Positions 26,223 through 36,199 of a stretch of 64,000 nucleotides of DNA are shown here, in pieces; position 1 is the first letter of the stretch; every line of letters starts with the position of its first letter. Source of the DNA: Spartobacteria bacterium (GTDB lineage Bacteria > Verrucomicrobiota > Verrucomicrobiia > Chthoniobacterales > UBA10450); NCBI GenBank assembly GCA_003169695.1, contig PNAS01000013.1, positions 1 through 64,000 of the forward strand. The letters run 5' to 3'. Both the position numbers and the translations under genes were made by a program. The notes beneath the pieces were generated by a model that ran no database searches, had not been told where the DNA came from, and saw nothing but the letters and a program-made list of their open reading frames with translations.

Positions 26223-28638
26223 AACGAAGTGCGACCATTGGATCGACTTTCATAGCGCGACGCGCCGGGATGTAACTGGCGAGCAAGGCGGTTGCGCCTA
26301 ACAAAAGGACGACGCTCGCGTAGGTGAAAAGGTCGTTGGTTCCGACACCGTAGAGCAAACTCGCGAGCAAACGCGTTGCGGCGAAAGCGGCGACCAATCC
26401 CAGCGCGAGGCCGATCAGCACCACGCTCAGACTTTGCCGCAAAACCATCCGGAGCATGTCGGTGCGTTGCGCGCCCAGGGCCATGCGAATGCCGATCTCG
26501 CGCGTGCGCTGGGCGACGCTGTAAGCGATCACGCCGTAGATTCCCACCGCCGCCAGCGCCATCGCGACCGCCGCGAATACGCCGAGCAGGACCATGTTGA
26601 AGCGCGGTTGCGCGAGGCCCTTGCCGATCAGCGTTTCCATCGGCTGGAGGTTGCTGACGAAAACGTCCGGATCTTGATCGTGAATGACACGACGCACTGC
26701 GGCATCGATCCCGGTGAGCGTTGCGCTGGCCGTCCGTAAAACGAGCCAAACGCGGCGGGTCGGCGCCTGCGCCAATGGCTGATACATCTCCGGCAGGACG
26801 GCGGCGCTGAGATCGCTCTGTTTCGCATCCGCGACCACGCCGACCACTTCGAGCGCGTCAGATTTGTCGATCGCAATGTCGAGCAGAATGTGTTGCCCGA
26901 TCGGATTCACGTTGGGCAGGTAACGGCGCGCGAAGGCCTCGTTGATCATGGCCACATGGTTTGAATTCTCAGTGTCGCGCCGGTCGAACGTGCGGCCGTT
27001 ACGCAACGGGATTCCCATTGTGCGGAAATAGCCGGGAACGACGACGAGTTGCGAAGCATCGGGGTGATTGCCAGGGGCGATCGGCGGCTGACCCGCGATC
27101 GTAAAGGAGGAGTTGCTGTCGTTCCCGGAAAAGGGTAACGGATTCGCGCCGCCGACGGATTCCACGCCTGGCAGCGCGGCCAGCTTCGGCGCGAGCTGCG
27201 CAAAGAAGCGCCGCTGCTGGTCCGGCTCCGAATACTTCGTGCGCGGCAATGCCTGATCGAGCACGAGCAGGCGCACCGGCTCGAAGCCGGGATTGGTCGC
27301 GCGTAAATTAAGGAAGCTCTTGATGAGCAAGCCCGCGCCGGCGAGCAGCAGCAACGAAAGCGAAACCTGCGAGACAACCAGAAACGCCCGTGTCCGGGTG
27401 CCGTGCAACCCGCCGGTCGAACCTTTCGATCCTTGTTGGAGCGACTCGTTCACGTTAATCCGCGAAACCTGCAGCGCCGGCACCAAGCCGAAGGCGAGCG
27501 TGCTCAGAATCGTTAGGCTGAAAGTGAATGCGCAGACACCGAGATTAACCCGAACGTCGTCGAGTCGCGGGACATCACGCGGACCGAAGATGCCGAACAA
27601 ATCCACCACCCACCAGGCGAGGACCAACCCGCCGGTCCCACCCACGAGAGCGAGCAGAAAACTCTCCGCCAGCAACTGCCGCACGATAAGCCAACGGCTC
27701 GCGCCGAGCGCCGCCCGGATGCCGATCTCTCGGCTGCGCGCCGCCGCTCGCGCAAGGAGAAGATTGGCGACATTCGCACAGGCGATGAGGAGGACAAGAG
27801 CGACCGCGCCTAACAAGATCAACAACGCCGGTCGGACATCGCCGACGATATCTTCGAGCAGTGGCCTAACGAACACTCCACGACCGGTGTTCGTATCCGG
27901 ATATTGCGTGACGAGGCGCGCCGCGATCGGCTTCATTTCCGCCTCGGCCTGTTGCGGGGTGACGCCCGGATTGAGGCGGCCAACCAGGTGGACAAAGTGC
28001 GAGCCGCGGTCCGGCACTTGCGCCGCCACGAGCGGCTCCAGCGGCACGATGAACTCGCTCGTCTCCGCCTGAACCGGAAACTTCCATCCCGGCGGCATCA
28101 CCCCGAGGAGCGTGGCACTGCGGCCCGCCAGATCGATCTGCTGGCCGATGATTTTCGGGTCTTTCCCGAAAGCGCGTTTCCAAAGCCCGTACCCGATGAC
28201 GACAACGTTCGCTTGGCCGACCTTCGCCTCCTTTGCGGTAAAGCCGCGGCCGAGCATCGGTTGCACGCCCATGACCTCAAAGAAGTCTCCATTCACGGCC
28301 ACGCCGCGCAGTTCCTGCGCTTCGCCGACGCCATTCAGAACGGTGCCCGCGGAAGAGTAGCCCGCCATCCCACGGAAGCTTTGGCTCTGGGCGCGGTAAT
28401 CGTAAAAATCCGGGAACGAATCCGTCTCCCTCGAGTTCGGTTCGTTCGTGCGTGTGCCCCAGATCATGACGATCTGATCTGGATCAGGAAATGACAGCGG
28501 TCGCAACAGGACGGTGTCGACCACGCTGAAGATGGCGCTGTTGACGCCAATCCCGAGGGCGAGCGTGAGCCCGGCAACGATGGTGAAGCCGGGCGACTTG
28601 AGAAGCATCCGGAAGGCGTATCGGAAATCGGTTAACAT
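26215..28638 (-). CDS. ADOP-type MacB/FtsX permease, array member 6
   Basis: An 807-aa protein starting [20 protein letters not shown]. It has [20 protein letters not shown] (first helix), [39 protein letters not shown] and [20 protein letters not shown]. In the second domain it has [19 protein letters not shown] and [14 protein letters not shown]. These last two segments align with the middle of the mini-permease that follows. The tail [10 protein letters not shown] shares the unusual R-Y ending with that remnant. It follows member 5 by 23 bp; its stop overlaps the remnant's start. Confidence 0.93.
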   Translation of the reverse strand: MLTDFRYAFRMLLKSPGFTIVAGLTLALGIGVNSAIFSVVDTVLLRPLSFPDPDQIVMIWGTRTNEPNSRETDSFPDFYDYRAQSQSFRGMAGYSSAGTVLNGVGEAQELRGVAVNGDFFEVMGVQPMLGRGFTAKEAKVGQANVVVIGYGLWKRAFGKDPKIIGQQIDLAGRSATLLGVMPPGWKFPVQAETSEFIVPLEPLVAAQVPDRGSHFVHLVGRLNPGVTPQQAEAEMKPIAARLVTQYPDTNTGRGVFVRPLLEDIVGDVRPALLILLGAVALVLLIACANVANLLLARAAARSREIGIRAALGASRWLIVRQLLAESFLLALVGGTGGLVLAWWVVDLFGIFGPRDVPRLDDVRVNLGVCAFTFSLTILSTLAFGLVPALQVSRINVNESLQQGSKGSTGGLHGTRTRAFLVVSQVSLSLLLLAGAGLLIKSFLNLRATNPGFEPVRLLVLDQALPRTKYSEPDQQRRFFAQLAPKLAALPGVESVGGANPLPFSGNDSNSSFTIAGQPPIAPGNHPDASQLVVVPGYFRTMGIPLRNGRTFDRRDTENSNHVAMINEAFARRYLPNVNPIGQHILLDIAIDKSDALEVVGVVADAKQSDLSAAVLPEMYQPLAQAPTRRVWLVLRTASATLTGIDAAVRRVIHDQDPDVFVSNLQPMETLIGKGLAQPRFNMVLLGVFAAVAMALAAVGIYGVIAYSVAQRTREIGIRMALGAQRTDMLRMVLRQSLSVVLIGLALGLVAAFAATRLLASLLYGVGTNDLFTYASVVLLLGATALLASYIPARRAMKVDPMVALRYE

Positions 28639-28661
28639 TAGCTTTGTTCGTTAGGTAAAAT

Positions 28662-31118
28662 CTATTCGGCTCGGAGCGCTACCATCGGGTCGACGCGTGA
28701 TGCGCGGCGCGCGGGCAGCCATGAGGCGAACGCGACGCCGGCGGATAGAACGATAGCCGCGCCGAACCAGATAAATGGGTCAGTTGCGGGAACATCGGGC
28801 CATTGATGGTGAACGATGCGCGCCGCTCCCCAGGCCAGGGTACCGCCGCCGAAAAATCCGAAGGCGAGCAATCGCACGCCTTGCGCGGCGACCAGACGAA
28901 TCAGCGCAGCGGCTGTGGCCCCGAGCGCCATGCGCACGCCAAACTCACGCGTGCGGCGCGTTACTTGAAGAGCGAGCAGCCCGTAGACACCAATCGAAGC
29001 GAGCATCAATCCGAGCGCACCGAAAAGGGCGACGAGGACGAAAAGAAAGCGTTCAGTCACCCACGAATTCGCGGCGGCCTCCTGCAGCGAGATCATTTCG
29101 TAAGCCGCGAGCCGGTCGTCGGCGTGAGCGAGCGCGCTGCGGGCGGCGATCTCCAGAGATTTGGGTTCTCCTTCGCTTTCGACGACGAATGTCATCTCAT
29201 CTTCTCCACCGTTTGCCATCCAGATTGGCAAAGGCAAACAGACCGAACCGACAACTTCGCCATCACGCGGATCGGCGATCGCTTTCGTGTCCGCGACGAT
29301 GCCTACGATCGTGAACCATGGGCGCGAATCGTCGAGGCGCCCGCGTTTAATGCGCTTGCCTAACGAGTCCTGTCCGGGCCAAAACCGGCGGGCGAATGAT
29401 TCGTTAACGATGCAGACCGGCGGTGAGTCGGCGCGGTCGGTCTCGATAAAATCGCGGCCGCGGAGCAAGCGTTGACCCACCGTCCCAAAGTATCCGGGCG
29501 CTGTTCCGCGCATATACGCGAGAAAAATACCACGCGGCTCGACCGGTTGACTCCCTTCCGGGACGCAACCCATGAGATCGCGCGCCGCTTCCATCGGAGA
29601 TGGCGCCGTGACTGACGCTGAGCGGACACCTGGCAGCGACCGCAACTCGCCGAGCGTCTGGTCGATCGTACGCGCGCGCGATTCGGGAGAATTAAAAAGA
29701 CGATCGGAGAACATGGCATTGAAGATGAGCCGGTGGTCGGTAGAAAAGCCCCACGGTTCATTCACCACCTTGCGAAAATATTGCGTGAGCGTCAGGCTCC
29801 CCATGAGGAGCACGGCCGCGATAGCGATCTCCATGACGATTAGTGCGCCGAGCAATCGCCGCGTTCCGCGATCCAACGTCGCGCCGCGGCCGATGCTGCC
29901 GAGCGCACTTCGCAGATCCGTCCTCGACGCGCGCCAAGCGGGCAGCAAACCAAAGCCGACGCCGATGAACAGCATTGCGCCCGTGGCAAAAACAAAGACA
30001 GGCCAATCAAGCCGAACGCCGTAATCGAATTCGCGAATCGCACTTCCTGTCGCGTCCGCGCCTTCGGGGCTGAGCGCGACCAGCGCTGGCGTGAGCCACC
30101 CCGCGATGAGCAATCCGCAAATTGTTCCGAACGCCGCGAGGATCACCGCTTGAATGAGGCCTTGCCGGATCAAGCGACCGCGCGTCGCACCGAGCGCGGC
30201 GCGCAACGCCATTTCACCGTCTCGTTCGACAACGCGCGCGAGCATCAAGCCGGCAAAATTCGCGGAGGCAACAAGCAAGGCACAGAGAGCTGCACCTGCG
30301 ATAATGAATAACTTCGGCCGCAGATCCATGATGAAACTGTCGCGCAGCGGAATGATGTAAGCGCGCGGCGCATTCCCCGGATCGGGCGCAGCTTGATTAA
30401 TCGCGGCGCACATTCTTCGGACCGCAGCGTCTGCTTGCGCGATGGTGACGCCCGGACGGAGTCGCGCGGCACCGTACAGATAATGATTTCGCGGACCAGT
30501 TTCCGCGAAGGTCAAAGCAAGCGGCAACCAAATGGAGGCGCGATATGGATGGCGAAAAGCTTTCGGCATCACCCCGACGACTGTGTAAGAACCGTCTGCC
30601 AATTTAATCGTGTGCCCCAACACATCCGCCTCTCCGCCTAGATTTCGCTGCCAAAAATCGTAGCCAACGATTACGACGCGCGGGCCATTGGGCTGATCTT
30701 CCGCTGCGGTGAAATTGCGGCCAAGCATTGGCTGCAGACCGACCACGTTCAAAAAGTTTGAACTGATGCGCGCGGCGGGGAAGCTCTGCTTGGACTCGCC
30801 CGCACTCGCAGTAGTGACGCTGGCGCCAGTTGCTGCGCCGATCCCTTCGAAAATGTCGCCGCCATATTCGCGCCATTGCCGAACTGTCTTCTCCGAAAGA
30901 TTCAACAGATCACTGCGCGCACCGTTCTCATCGAATGTCTCGTAAAGGCGGACCAATCGATCCGCTTTCGGAAAGGGCAACGGACGCAGCAATGCGCTTT
31001 CGATCACGGAAAAGATCGCAGTGTTCGCGCCGATGCCGAGAGCGAGCGTCGCCACGGCGATGATGCTGAACGCCGGCGATTTCCAAAGCATCCTCAGCGC
31101 GTAACGAAGGTCGTTCAT
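28662..31118 (-). CDS. ADOP-type MacB/FtsX permease, array member 5
   Basis: An 818-aa protein starting [20 protein letters not shown]. It diverges from the rest in the first helix bundle: CALLVASANFAGLMLARVVE in place of the usual L-I-A-C-A-N-x-A-N-L-L-L-A-R, and LGATRGRLIRQGLIQAVILA in place of R-Q-L-L-x-E-S. In the second bundle, LLALQVTRRTREFGVRMALG replaces M-A-Y-S-V-A-Q-R. Other blocks are normal (FLNVVGLQPMLGRNFTAAED, SFARRFWPGQDSLGKRIKRG). Tail [10 protein letters not shown]. Only 6 bp separate it from member 4, which suggests translational coupling. Confidence 0.92.
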   Translation of the reverse strand: MNDLRYALRMLWKSPAFSIIAVATLALGIGANTAIFSVIESALLRPLPFPKADRLVRLYETFDENGARSDLLNLSEKTVRQWREYGGDIFEGIGAATGASVTTASAGESKQSFPAARISSNFLNVVGLQPMLGRNFTAAEDQPNGPRVVIVGYDFWQRNLGGEADVLGHTIKLADGSYTVVGVMPKAFRHPYRASIWLPLALTFAETGPRNHYLYGAARLRPGVTIAQADAAVRRMCAAINQAAPDPGNAPRAYIIPLRDSFIMDLRPKLFIIAGAALCALLVASANFAGLMLARVVERDGEMALRAALGATRGRLIRQGLIQAVILAAFGTICGLLIAGWLTPALVALSPEGADATGSAIREFDYGVRLDWPVFVFATGAMLFIGVGFGLLPAWRASRTDLRSALGSIGRGATLDRGTRRLLGALIVMEIAIAAVLLMGSLTLTQYFRKVVNEPWGFSTDHRLIFNAMFSDRLFNSPESRARTIDQTLGELRSLPGVRSASVTAPSPMEAARDLMGCVPEGSQPVEPRGIFLAYMRGTAPGYFGTVGQRLLRGRDFIETDRADSPPVCIVNESFARRFWPGQDSLGKRIKRGRLDDSRPWFTIVGIVADTKAIADPRDGEVVGSVCLPLPIWMANGGEDEMTFVVESEGEPKSLEIAARSALAHADDRLAAYEMISLQEAAANSWVTERFLFVLVALFGALGLMLASIGVYGLLALQVTRRTREFGVRMALGATAAALIRLVAAQGVRLLAFGFFGGGTLAWGAARIVHHQWPDVPATDPFIWFGAAIVLSAGVAFASWLPARRASRVDPMVALRAE

Positions 31119-31124
31119 GGAGTT

Positions 31125-33536
31125 CTATTCAGCTCGCAACGTGATGATTGGGTCCACACGCGAGGCGCGCCGTGCCGGAATCCAACACGCGAGAATTGCG
31201 GCCACCGCGAGAAGAATGCTGACCACGGCGTAGATCGCCGGATCGATCGCCGTCACTTCGAAGAGAAAGCTTCCGAGCACGCGCGAGAATGCGAGCGCGC
31301 CCGCCAGTCCGATGACTAATCCCACTGCGAGCAGCCGCACGCCCTGACCCAGAATAAGCGAATGAATGTGTGACCGTGTAGCTCCCAGCGCGAGGCGCAC
31401 GCCGATTTCTCGCAGACGCCGCAGCGCGCTGAACGCCAGGACTCCGTACAATCCGACCATGGAAAGCGTGAGCGCCAGTCCCGCAAAGATGATCAGGAGA
31501 AAACTCATGAATCTCGAGTGCGCCCAGGTTTCCTTCACGCGATCGAACATGGTGCGCACTCCGTAAACCGGTTGCGCGGGATCGATCGAGGCGACGGTTT
31601 CGCGGATTATTCGTTCCAGCGATCCGGCCGGAACGTTCGTGCGCATCAACAAGGTGTAATTCGTCCGTTCCACCTGTCGCTGGGGGAAGTAAACCACTGG
31701 AAGCGTATCGATGTCGTCGAAGGCGCGCGCTTTCATTCGCCCCACTACGCCGACGATTTCCCACATTTGGTTCTTGCCGGTATCACCCGGATCCATCCGG
31801 AGCCGCTTGCCGATCGGATCTTCTCCGGGGAAAATCTTCTCCGCCAGAAGCTGGTCGATCACCGTGACAGGCGGAGAAGTGGACGTATCCCGTTCGTTGA
31901 AGACGCGCCCTCGCATGAGCGAAGCGCGCATGGTCGAAAAATAAGTTGCCGTCACTATTTCGGTATCGGCGGAAAGTTGCTGGTCAGGCGTCGGCTCCGG
32001 CTCGCCTTCCCGCAGATATCCGGTCTGCCAGCGAGAGCTCAGAGGCGGGCTCGAGTTGAGCGCCGCATCGGTGACTCCAGGCAGCGCGCGAACTTTTTCA
32101 AGAATCCTATCCGAAAAATCGGCGATCTTATCGTGCGTCGTGTAAACCCGGAAAGGCAGATCGAGATTCGCCGTGACCAAACCGCGCGGCTCGAATCCGA
32201 GGGAAAGCGATTGGGCGCGCGCAAAACTTTTCAGAACGAGGGCCGCAGAAATTAAGAGCACGAGGGTCAGCGCGATCTCACCGACGACCAGCCCATTCCG
32301 CGTCCGGCGCGCAGCTAACGAATCGGAACTGCCATGCGCGCCAGATTTTAGTGCGAGCTGAATATCCGCATTCGCTGATAGCCGCGCGGGCCAGAGCCCA
32401 AAGAGAAAGTTCGTGAGTAAGGCGAGGCCGAGCGTGAACGCAAGCACCCAGCCATCGAGCGTCACTTCTTGTAAACGCGGCACGCCCGCGGGACTCAGTG
32501 CCACGACTGCGTCGCGTCCCCAGAATGCAATCAGGAATCCGAGAAGCCCGCCAAGCAGCGCGATGAGCATGCTCTCGATCAACAATTGGCGAATGATCTG
32601 GCCGCGGCCAGCGCCCAACGCCGCGCGAACCGCGAACTCACGCGCACGCGTAGCGCCGCGCACGGCAAGAAGATTCGCCAGGTTCGCGCAGGCGATGAGC
32701 AGGACTAATCCAACCGCACCCAACAAGAGCCCAAGATTTTTCTTGTACGGGCCAACCTGGTTTTCGAGAAGCGACGTGACGTTGACGCTGATGCCAGCGT
32801 TGTCGGAGTAGTACCTTTTCTCGAGACCGGCGGCGATGGTCTTCATTTGCTTCCGCGCCTGCTCGACGCTCAAGCCCGGTTTCAGTTTGCCCCAGGCGTA
32901 GAGGCCTGGATGCATCCCGCGAGCCCATCCCGACGGGACGCGGCGCATGAGCGGCAGCCACACGTCGACGCCACTCGGTGACGTCATTTGCGGCGGCATA
33001 ACTCCGAGAACGGTGTAAAGCTGGTTGTGCAAATTGATCTCGCGACCGAGCACCGCGGGGTCGCGGTTGAACGTGCGCTGCCAAAGCCCATCGCTGATTA
33101 CAGCCAGCCGATTCCCGCCGGCCTTATCTTCCTCTTCGGAAAATGTGCGACCGATCTGCGGATTGAGCCCGATGGCTTTGAAGAACGGGGCGGTCGCCAC
33201 GAACCCGGAAACCCGCTCCGGTCCGCGACCAGGCACGTCACTGAGATTGAACGACTCACGTCGTCCGACTGCCAGCGATTCGAAAACCGTGCTCTCAGTT
33301 TTCCAATCCAGAAAATTGGGCCACGAGATCGAGATCTCCGGCTGGGCCGGGGTCGATTCGCTCAGTGTGATGATGCGATCTGCTTCCGGATACGGAAGTG
33401 GACGGAGCAGCACGGCGTTGATCACGCTAAAGATGGCCGTGTTGGTGCCGATGCCTAGCGCCAGCGTGAGCACGGCGACCAGAGTGAACCCGGGTGATTT
33501 GCGGAGTTGGCGAAGAGCGTAACGAAGATCGTTCAT
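31125..33536 (-). CDS. ADOP-type MacB/FtsX permease, array member 4
   Basis: An 803-aa protein that is clearly the closest paralogue of member 1. Both share RRESFNLS, the block FFKx(I/V)GLxPQxGRTFxEEED, [12 protein letters not shown](K/R), [20 protein letters not shown] versus its [20 protein letters not shown], and the end (I/M)ITLRAE. Start [20 protein letters not shown]. In the second bundle both have [18 protein letters not shown]-type or [18 protein letters not shown]-type sequence rather than the Y-S-V-A-Q-R of other members. It follows a 103-bp gap that contains a 61-bp double-hairpin repeat. Confidence 0.93.
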   Translation of the reverse strand: MNDLRYALRQLRKSPGFTLVAVLTLALGIGTNTAIFSVINAVLLRPLPYPEADRIITLSESTPAQPEISISWPNFLDWKTESTVFESLAVGRRESFNLSDVPGRGPERVSGFVATAPFFKAIGLNPQIGRTFSEEEDKAGGNRLAVISDGLWQRTFNRDPAVLGREINLHNQLYTVLGVMPPQMTSPSGVDVWLPLMRRVPSGWARGMHPGLYAWGKLKPGLSVEQARKQMKTIAAGLEKRYYSDNAGISVNVTSLLENQVGPYKKNLGLLLGAVGLVLLIACANLANLLAVRGATRAREFAVRAALGAGRGQIIRQLLIESMLIALLGGLLGFLIAFWGRDAVVALSPAGVPRLQEVTLDGWVLAFTLGLALLTNFLFGLWPARLSANADIQLALKSGAHGSSDSLAARRTRNGLVVGEIALTLVLLISAALVLKSFARAQSLSLGFEPRGLVTANLDLPFRVYTTHDKIADFSDRILEKVRALPGVTDAALNSSPPLSSRWQTGYLREGEPEPTPDQQLSADTEIVTATYFSTMRASLMRGRVFNERDTSTSPPVTVIDQLLAEKIFPGEDPIGKRLRMDPGDTGKNQMWEIVGVVGRMKARAFDDIDTLPVVYFPQRQVERTNYTLLMRTNVPAGSLERIIRETVASIDPAQPVYGVRTMFDRVKETWAHSRFMSFLLIIFAGLALTLSMVGLYGVLAFSALRRLREIGVRLALGATRSHIHSLILGQGVRLLAVGLVIGLAGALAFSRVLGSFLFEVTAIDPAIYAVVSILLAVAAILACWIPARRASRVDPIITLRAE

Positions 33537-33553
33537 ACAGGTTCTGCCTTCCT

Positions 33554-33614
33554 TTGTAGGGCGTTTCTGTGAAACGCCGCGTGGGGATTGGCGTCTGACA
33601 CAGACGCCCTACAA
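33554..33614. repeat. 61-bp double-hairpin repeat, copy A
   Basis: The ends are inverted repeats TTGTAGGGCG and CGCCCTACAA. Inside are two perfect 8-bp hairpins with 3-nt loops: GGCGTTTC-TGT-GAAACGCC and GGCGTCTG-ACA-CAGACGCC. It fills the gap between array members 3 and 4. A near-identical copy lies at 36114-36174 in the same orientation. Confidence 0.85.
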
Positions 33615-33639
33615 TTTGAGTTCGGTCGTGATTTCATTA

Positions 33640-36102
33640 TCATTCCGTGCGGAGTGCGATCATGGGGTCGACTTTGGTGGCGCGTCGCGCGGGGATGAGG
33701 CAGGCAACGAGTGACACCGCAGTCATGACCAGCGCAGTGCCGAGAAGAGTGGCGACGTGGAGCGTCGGCACGTCGAAGAGAACGCTCTGCATCGCTCTTC
33801 CTGCCAGCCACGCGCCAATCAAACCGAGGATGGTTCCGGCGGCGAGAAGGCGCAGGCCTAACGAGAGGAATTGCGTCCCGATCTGGCGCGTTTGCGCACC
33901 GAGCGCCATGCGAATGCCGATCTCGCGCCGGCGTTGCGCGACGGCGTAACTCAAGACGCCATAAGTTCCGATCGCCGCGAGGAGCAGTGCGACGCTGGCG
34001 AAAATTCCGGCGAGCAGCGCCGGTGACCGACGCGTGATGAGGCTCTCCGCGATGCGCGTATCCATCGAGCGGAGGCCATCGACGGTCAGCTCCGGATCGG
34101 TCGCGCGCACCAGTTTCCGCAGCGTTTCGGCAAACGCTTCCGGGCGCTGGCTCGTCCGCGTGGCGACGAAGATGTTAGCGCTGTCTCGATAAGCGAAAGG
34201 CAGGTAAACCGCGCCCTGCCCCTGCGGTTCAGTGAGCTCCTCTTGTTTTACCGCGCCGACGATACCGACAATGGTGAATAGGTTCGCGTTGTCTGCATCG
34301 CTGCCTTTTCCGGTGAAGACAATATTGCCGTGAAACACTTGTTGACCGAGCGCGCCGCCCTGGGGCCAGTAACGCCGGGCGAAGTCTTCATCCACGACAC
34401 AGACCCGTTCCGAGCGGTGAGAATCCGCTGAGGTAAGGAACCGTCCTTCGCGCAACGGAATGCCGAGAGCAGAGAAGTAATCGCCGCTTACGCCATAGGA
34501 ATAATGACCGTGCAGTGATTGACCTGGCGGTGGCACATAGCCCTTTGGTGTGATCGCGGTTTTGCCGTTGTCTCCGCTCAGCGGCATGTTCGTGATCGTT
34601 CCAGCTGCGGCGACTCCCGGCTGCTGACCGATTAATTCCAGCAATCGCTCTGGGACGGCAGCGCGCTCGGCGCTGGTGTCATAAATTCCCCATGGGAGCG
34701 TGAACTGGCCAGTGAGAACGTGATCAGCGCGGAAGCCGGGAGAAACGGCCATGACCTTTTTCAAGCTCAGCCCGAGAAGCGCCGCCCCCGTGAGCAAAAC
34801 AAAAGCGAGCGCGATCTGCGCAACGATAAATCCGTGGCGAAGACGTTGAGCGGCGCGACTGACCGTGCCGGTGCGCGCTTCCGATTGAAGCGCATTTGCG
34901 AGATGACTGCTCAGATTGAACCAGGCGATTGGCACCGCGATGACAACTCCCAGGAGAATCGCGCCAACAAGACCGATCGACGCGAGCCAGCCATCGAAGG
35001 CGATGTGCGCGCCGAGCGGCAGGCGATCCGCGCCGAGAACTTCGAGCAGCCGAATCCCCCACGCGCCCACGACAAGGCCGAGCAATCCGCCGACCACGGT
35101 GAGGAGAACGGTTTCAACCATCACCTGGTTCACCACATGCCGCCGGCTAGCGCCCATCGATTGGCGAATCGCTATTTCTTTCGCGCGTCCGCTCGCCCGG
35201 ATCAGAAGCAGGTTCACGAGATTGACCGCGCTGATGAGCAGGAGGCAAAACACACCGCCCTGCATCAACAAGAGTGTCGGACGGATCGAGCGCACGTGGT
35301 CCGCATGGAGTGGAAGCACCGGCGAGCGGAAGCCAGCGTCGGCCATCATTTTCGCTTCGGGATTGTCCTTCTCGACGGCGGCGTTGTGCGCGTCGATTTG
35401 CGCTTGCGCCTGGGCGATCGTAGCGCCCGGTTTCAACCGCCCGATCATGTGCGTGCCGCCGCCGCCGGAGTGGCGCTGCTTCGGCGTGCGCAGGTCCGCC
35501 CGGGACGTCAATGGCAGAAAAAACCGCGCTTTAGAAGAGAGGAAGCGAAAGTCAGGAGGCAAGACACCGACGATTTTTCGCGGCACTCCGTTCACGCGGA
35601 GTTCCCGGCCGAGGATGTTTGGATTGGAATTAAAGCGCTGGTTCCAGTAGGCGTCGGTCAGGATGGCCACTCCGCGGTCCTCAATCGGAGTGATCGTTTC
35701 CGCCTCGCTGAAGGTGCGACCCATCACCGGGACGCCTAGCGTCGTGAAAAAATCCGGTGAGACGCGCATGAGCTCTTCCTGCTGGGTCGAACCGGTTTCG
35801 CCGACGACTTCGCTGCCGTAGCGAAAGATGGAAAGGCTCGAGAAGGCCGGGATGTTGCCGCGCCGCTCGTAGTAATTGGTAATCGAGGAGCCATCGCGTT
35901 CCACGCCCGCTTTCGGATAGGTGTTGAAGATCGTGACGAGCCGATCGGATTGCGGAAATGGAAGCGGACGGAGCAGAATGGAATTGATGACCGCGAAAAT
36001 CGCGAGGTTCGCTCCGAGACAGATCGCGATCGTGGCGAGCGCCGTGGCCGTGAACGCCGGAGCTTTGCGAAGTTGGCGAAGAGCGAAACGGAGATTGTTC
36101 AT
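33640..36102 (-). CDS. ADOP-type MacB/FtsX permease, array member 3, flanked by 61-bp repeats
   Basis: An 820-aa protein and one of the most divergent members. Start [20 protein letters not shown]; the normally invariant [12 protein letters not shown] is IAICLGANLAIFAVINSILL here. In the first bundle it has CLLLISAVNLVNLLLIRASG and MGASRRHVVNQVMVETVLLT. Its first domain carries a Gly/His-rich HSGGGGTHMIGRLKPG segment. The second domain has FARRYWPQGGALGQQVFHG followed by a longer loop before TIVGIVGAVKQEEL. The gene is bracketed by two near-identical direct copies of a 61-bp element, so it may have entered or moved as a unit. Confidence 0.92.
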   Translation of the reverse strand: MNNLRFALRQLRKAPAFTATALATIAICLGANLAIFAVINSILLRPLPFPQSDRLVTIFNTYPKAGVERDGSSITNYYERRGNIPAFSSLSIFRYGSEVVGETGSTQQEELMRVSPDFFTTLGVPVMGRTFSEAETITPIEDRGVAILTDAYWNQRFNSNPNILGRELRVNGVPRKIVGVLPPDFRFLSSKARFFLPLTSRADLRTPKQRHSGGGGTHMIGRLKPGATIAQAQAQIDAHNAAVEKDNPEAKMMADAGFRSPVLPLHADHVRSIRPTLLLMQGGVFCLLLISAVNLVNLLLIRASGRAKEIAIRQSMGASRRHVVNQVMVETVLLTVVGGLLGLVVGAWGIRLLEVLGADRLPLGAHIAFDGWLASIGLVGAILLGVVIAVPIAWFNLSSHLANALQSEARTGTVSRAAQRLRHGFIVAQIALAFVLLTGAALLGLSLKKVMAVSPGFRADHVLTGQFTLPWGIYDTSAERAAVPERLLELIGQQPGVAAAGTITNMPLSGDNGKTAITPKGYVPPPGQSLHGHYSYGVSGDYFSALGIPLREGRFLTSADSHRSERVCVVDEDFARRYWPQGGALGQQVFHGNIVFTGKGSDADNANLFTIVGIVGAVKQEELTEPQGQGAVYLPFAYRDSANIFVATRTSQRPEAFAETLRKLVRATDPELTVDGLRSMDTRIAESLITRRSPALLAGIFASVALLLAAIGTYGVLSYAVAQRRREIGIRMALGAQTRQIGTQFLSLGLRLLAAGTILGLIGAWLAGRAMQSVLFDVPTLHVATLLGTALVMTAVSLVACLIPARRATKVDPMIALRTE

Positions 36103-36113
36103 GGCGCTTCTGT

Positions 36114-36174
36114 TTGTAGGGCGTTTCTGTGAAACGTCACCTCTCCGCCGGCGTCTGACACAGACGCCCTACAA
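36114..36174. repeat. 61-bp double-hairpin repeat, copy B
   Basis: Same length and design as copy A: TTGTAGGGCG...CGCCCTACAA ends and the same right hairpin GGCGTCTG-ACA-CAGACGCC. The left hairpin has a single change (GAAACGTC in place of GAAACGCC), and the central linker differs. It sits upstream of array member 3, between it and member 2. Confidence 0.85.
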
Positions 36175-36199
36175 ATCGGGTTCGGCAGTGTTTCCATTT

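Noticed and set aside
33554-33614. The 61-bp repeats as a CRISPR array or IS ends
   Set aside because: There are only two copies, 2.5 kb apart, with no regular spacers or cas genes. Only a permease lies between them, not a transposase, and no target-site duplication is obvious.
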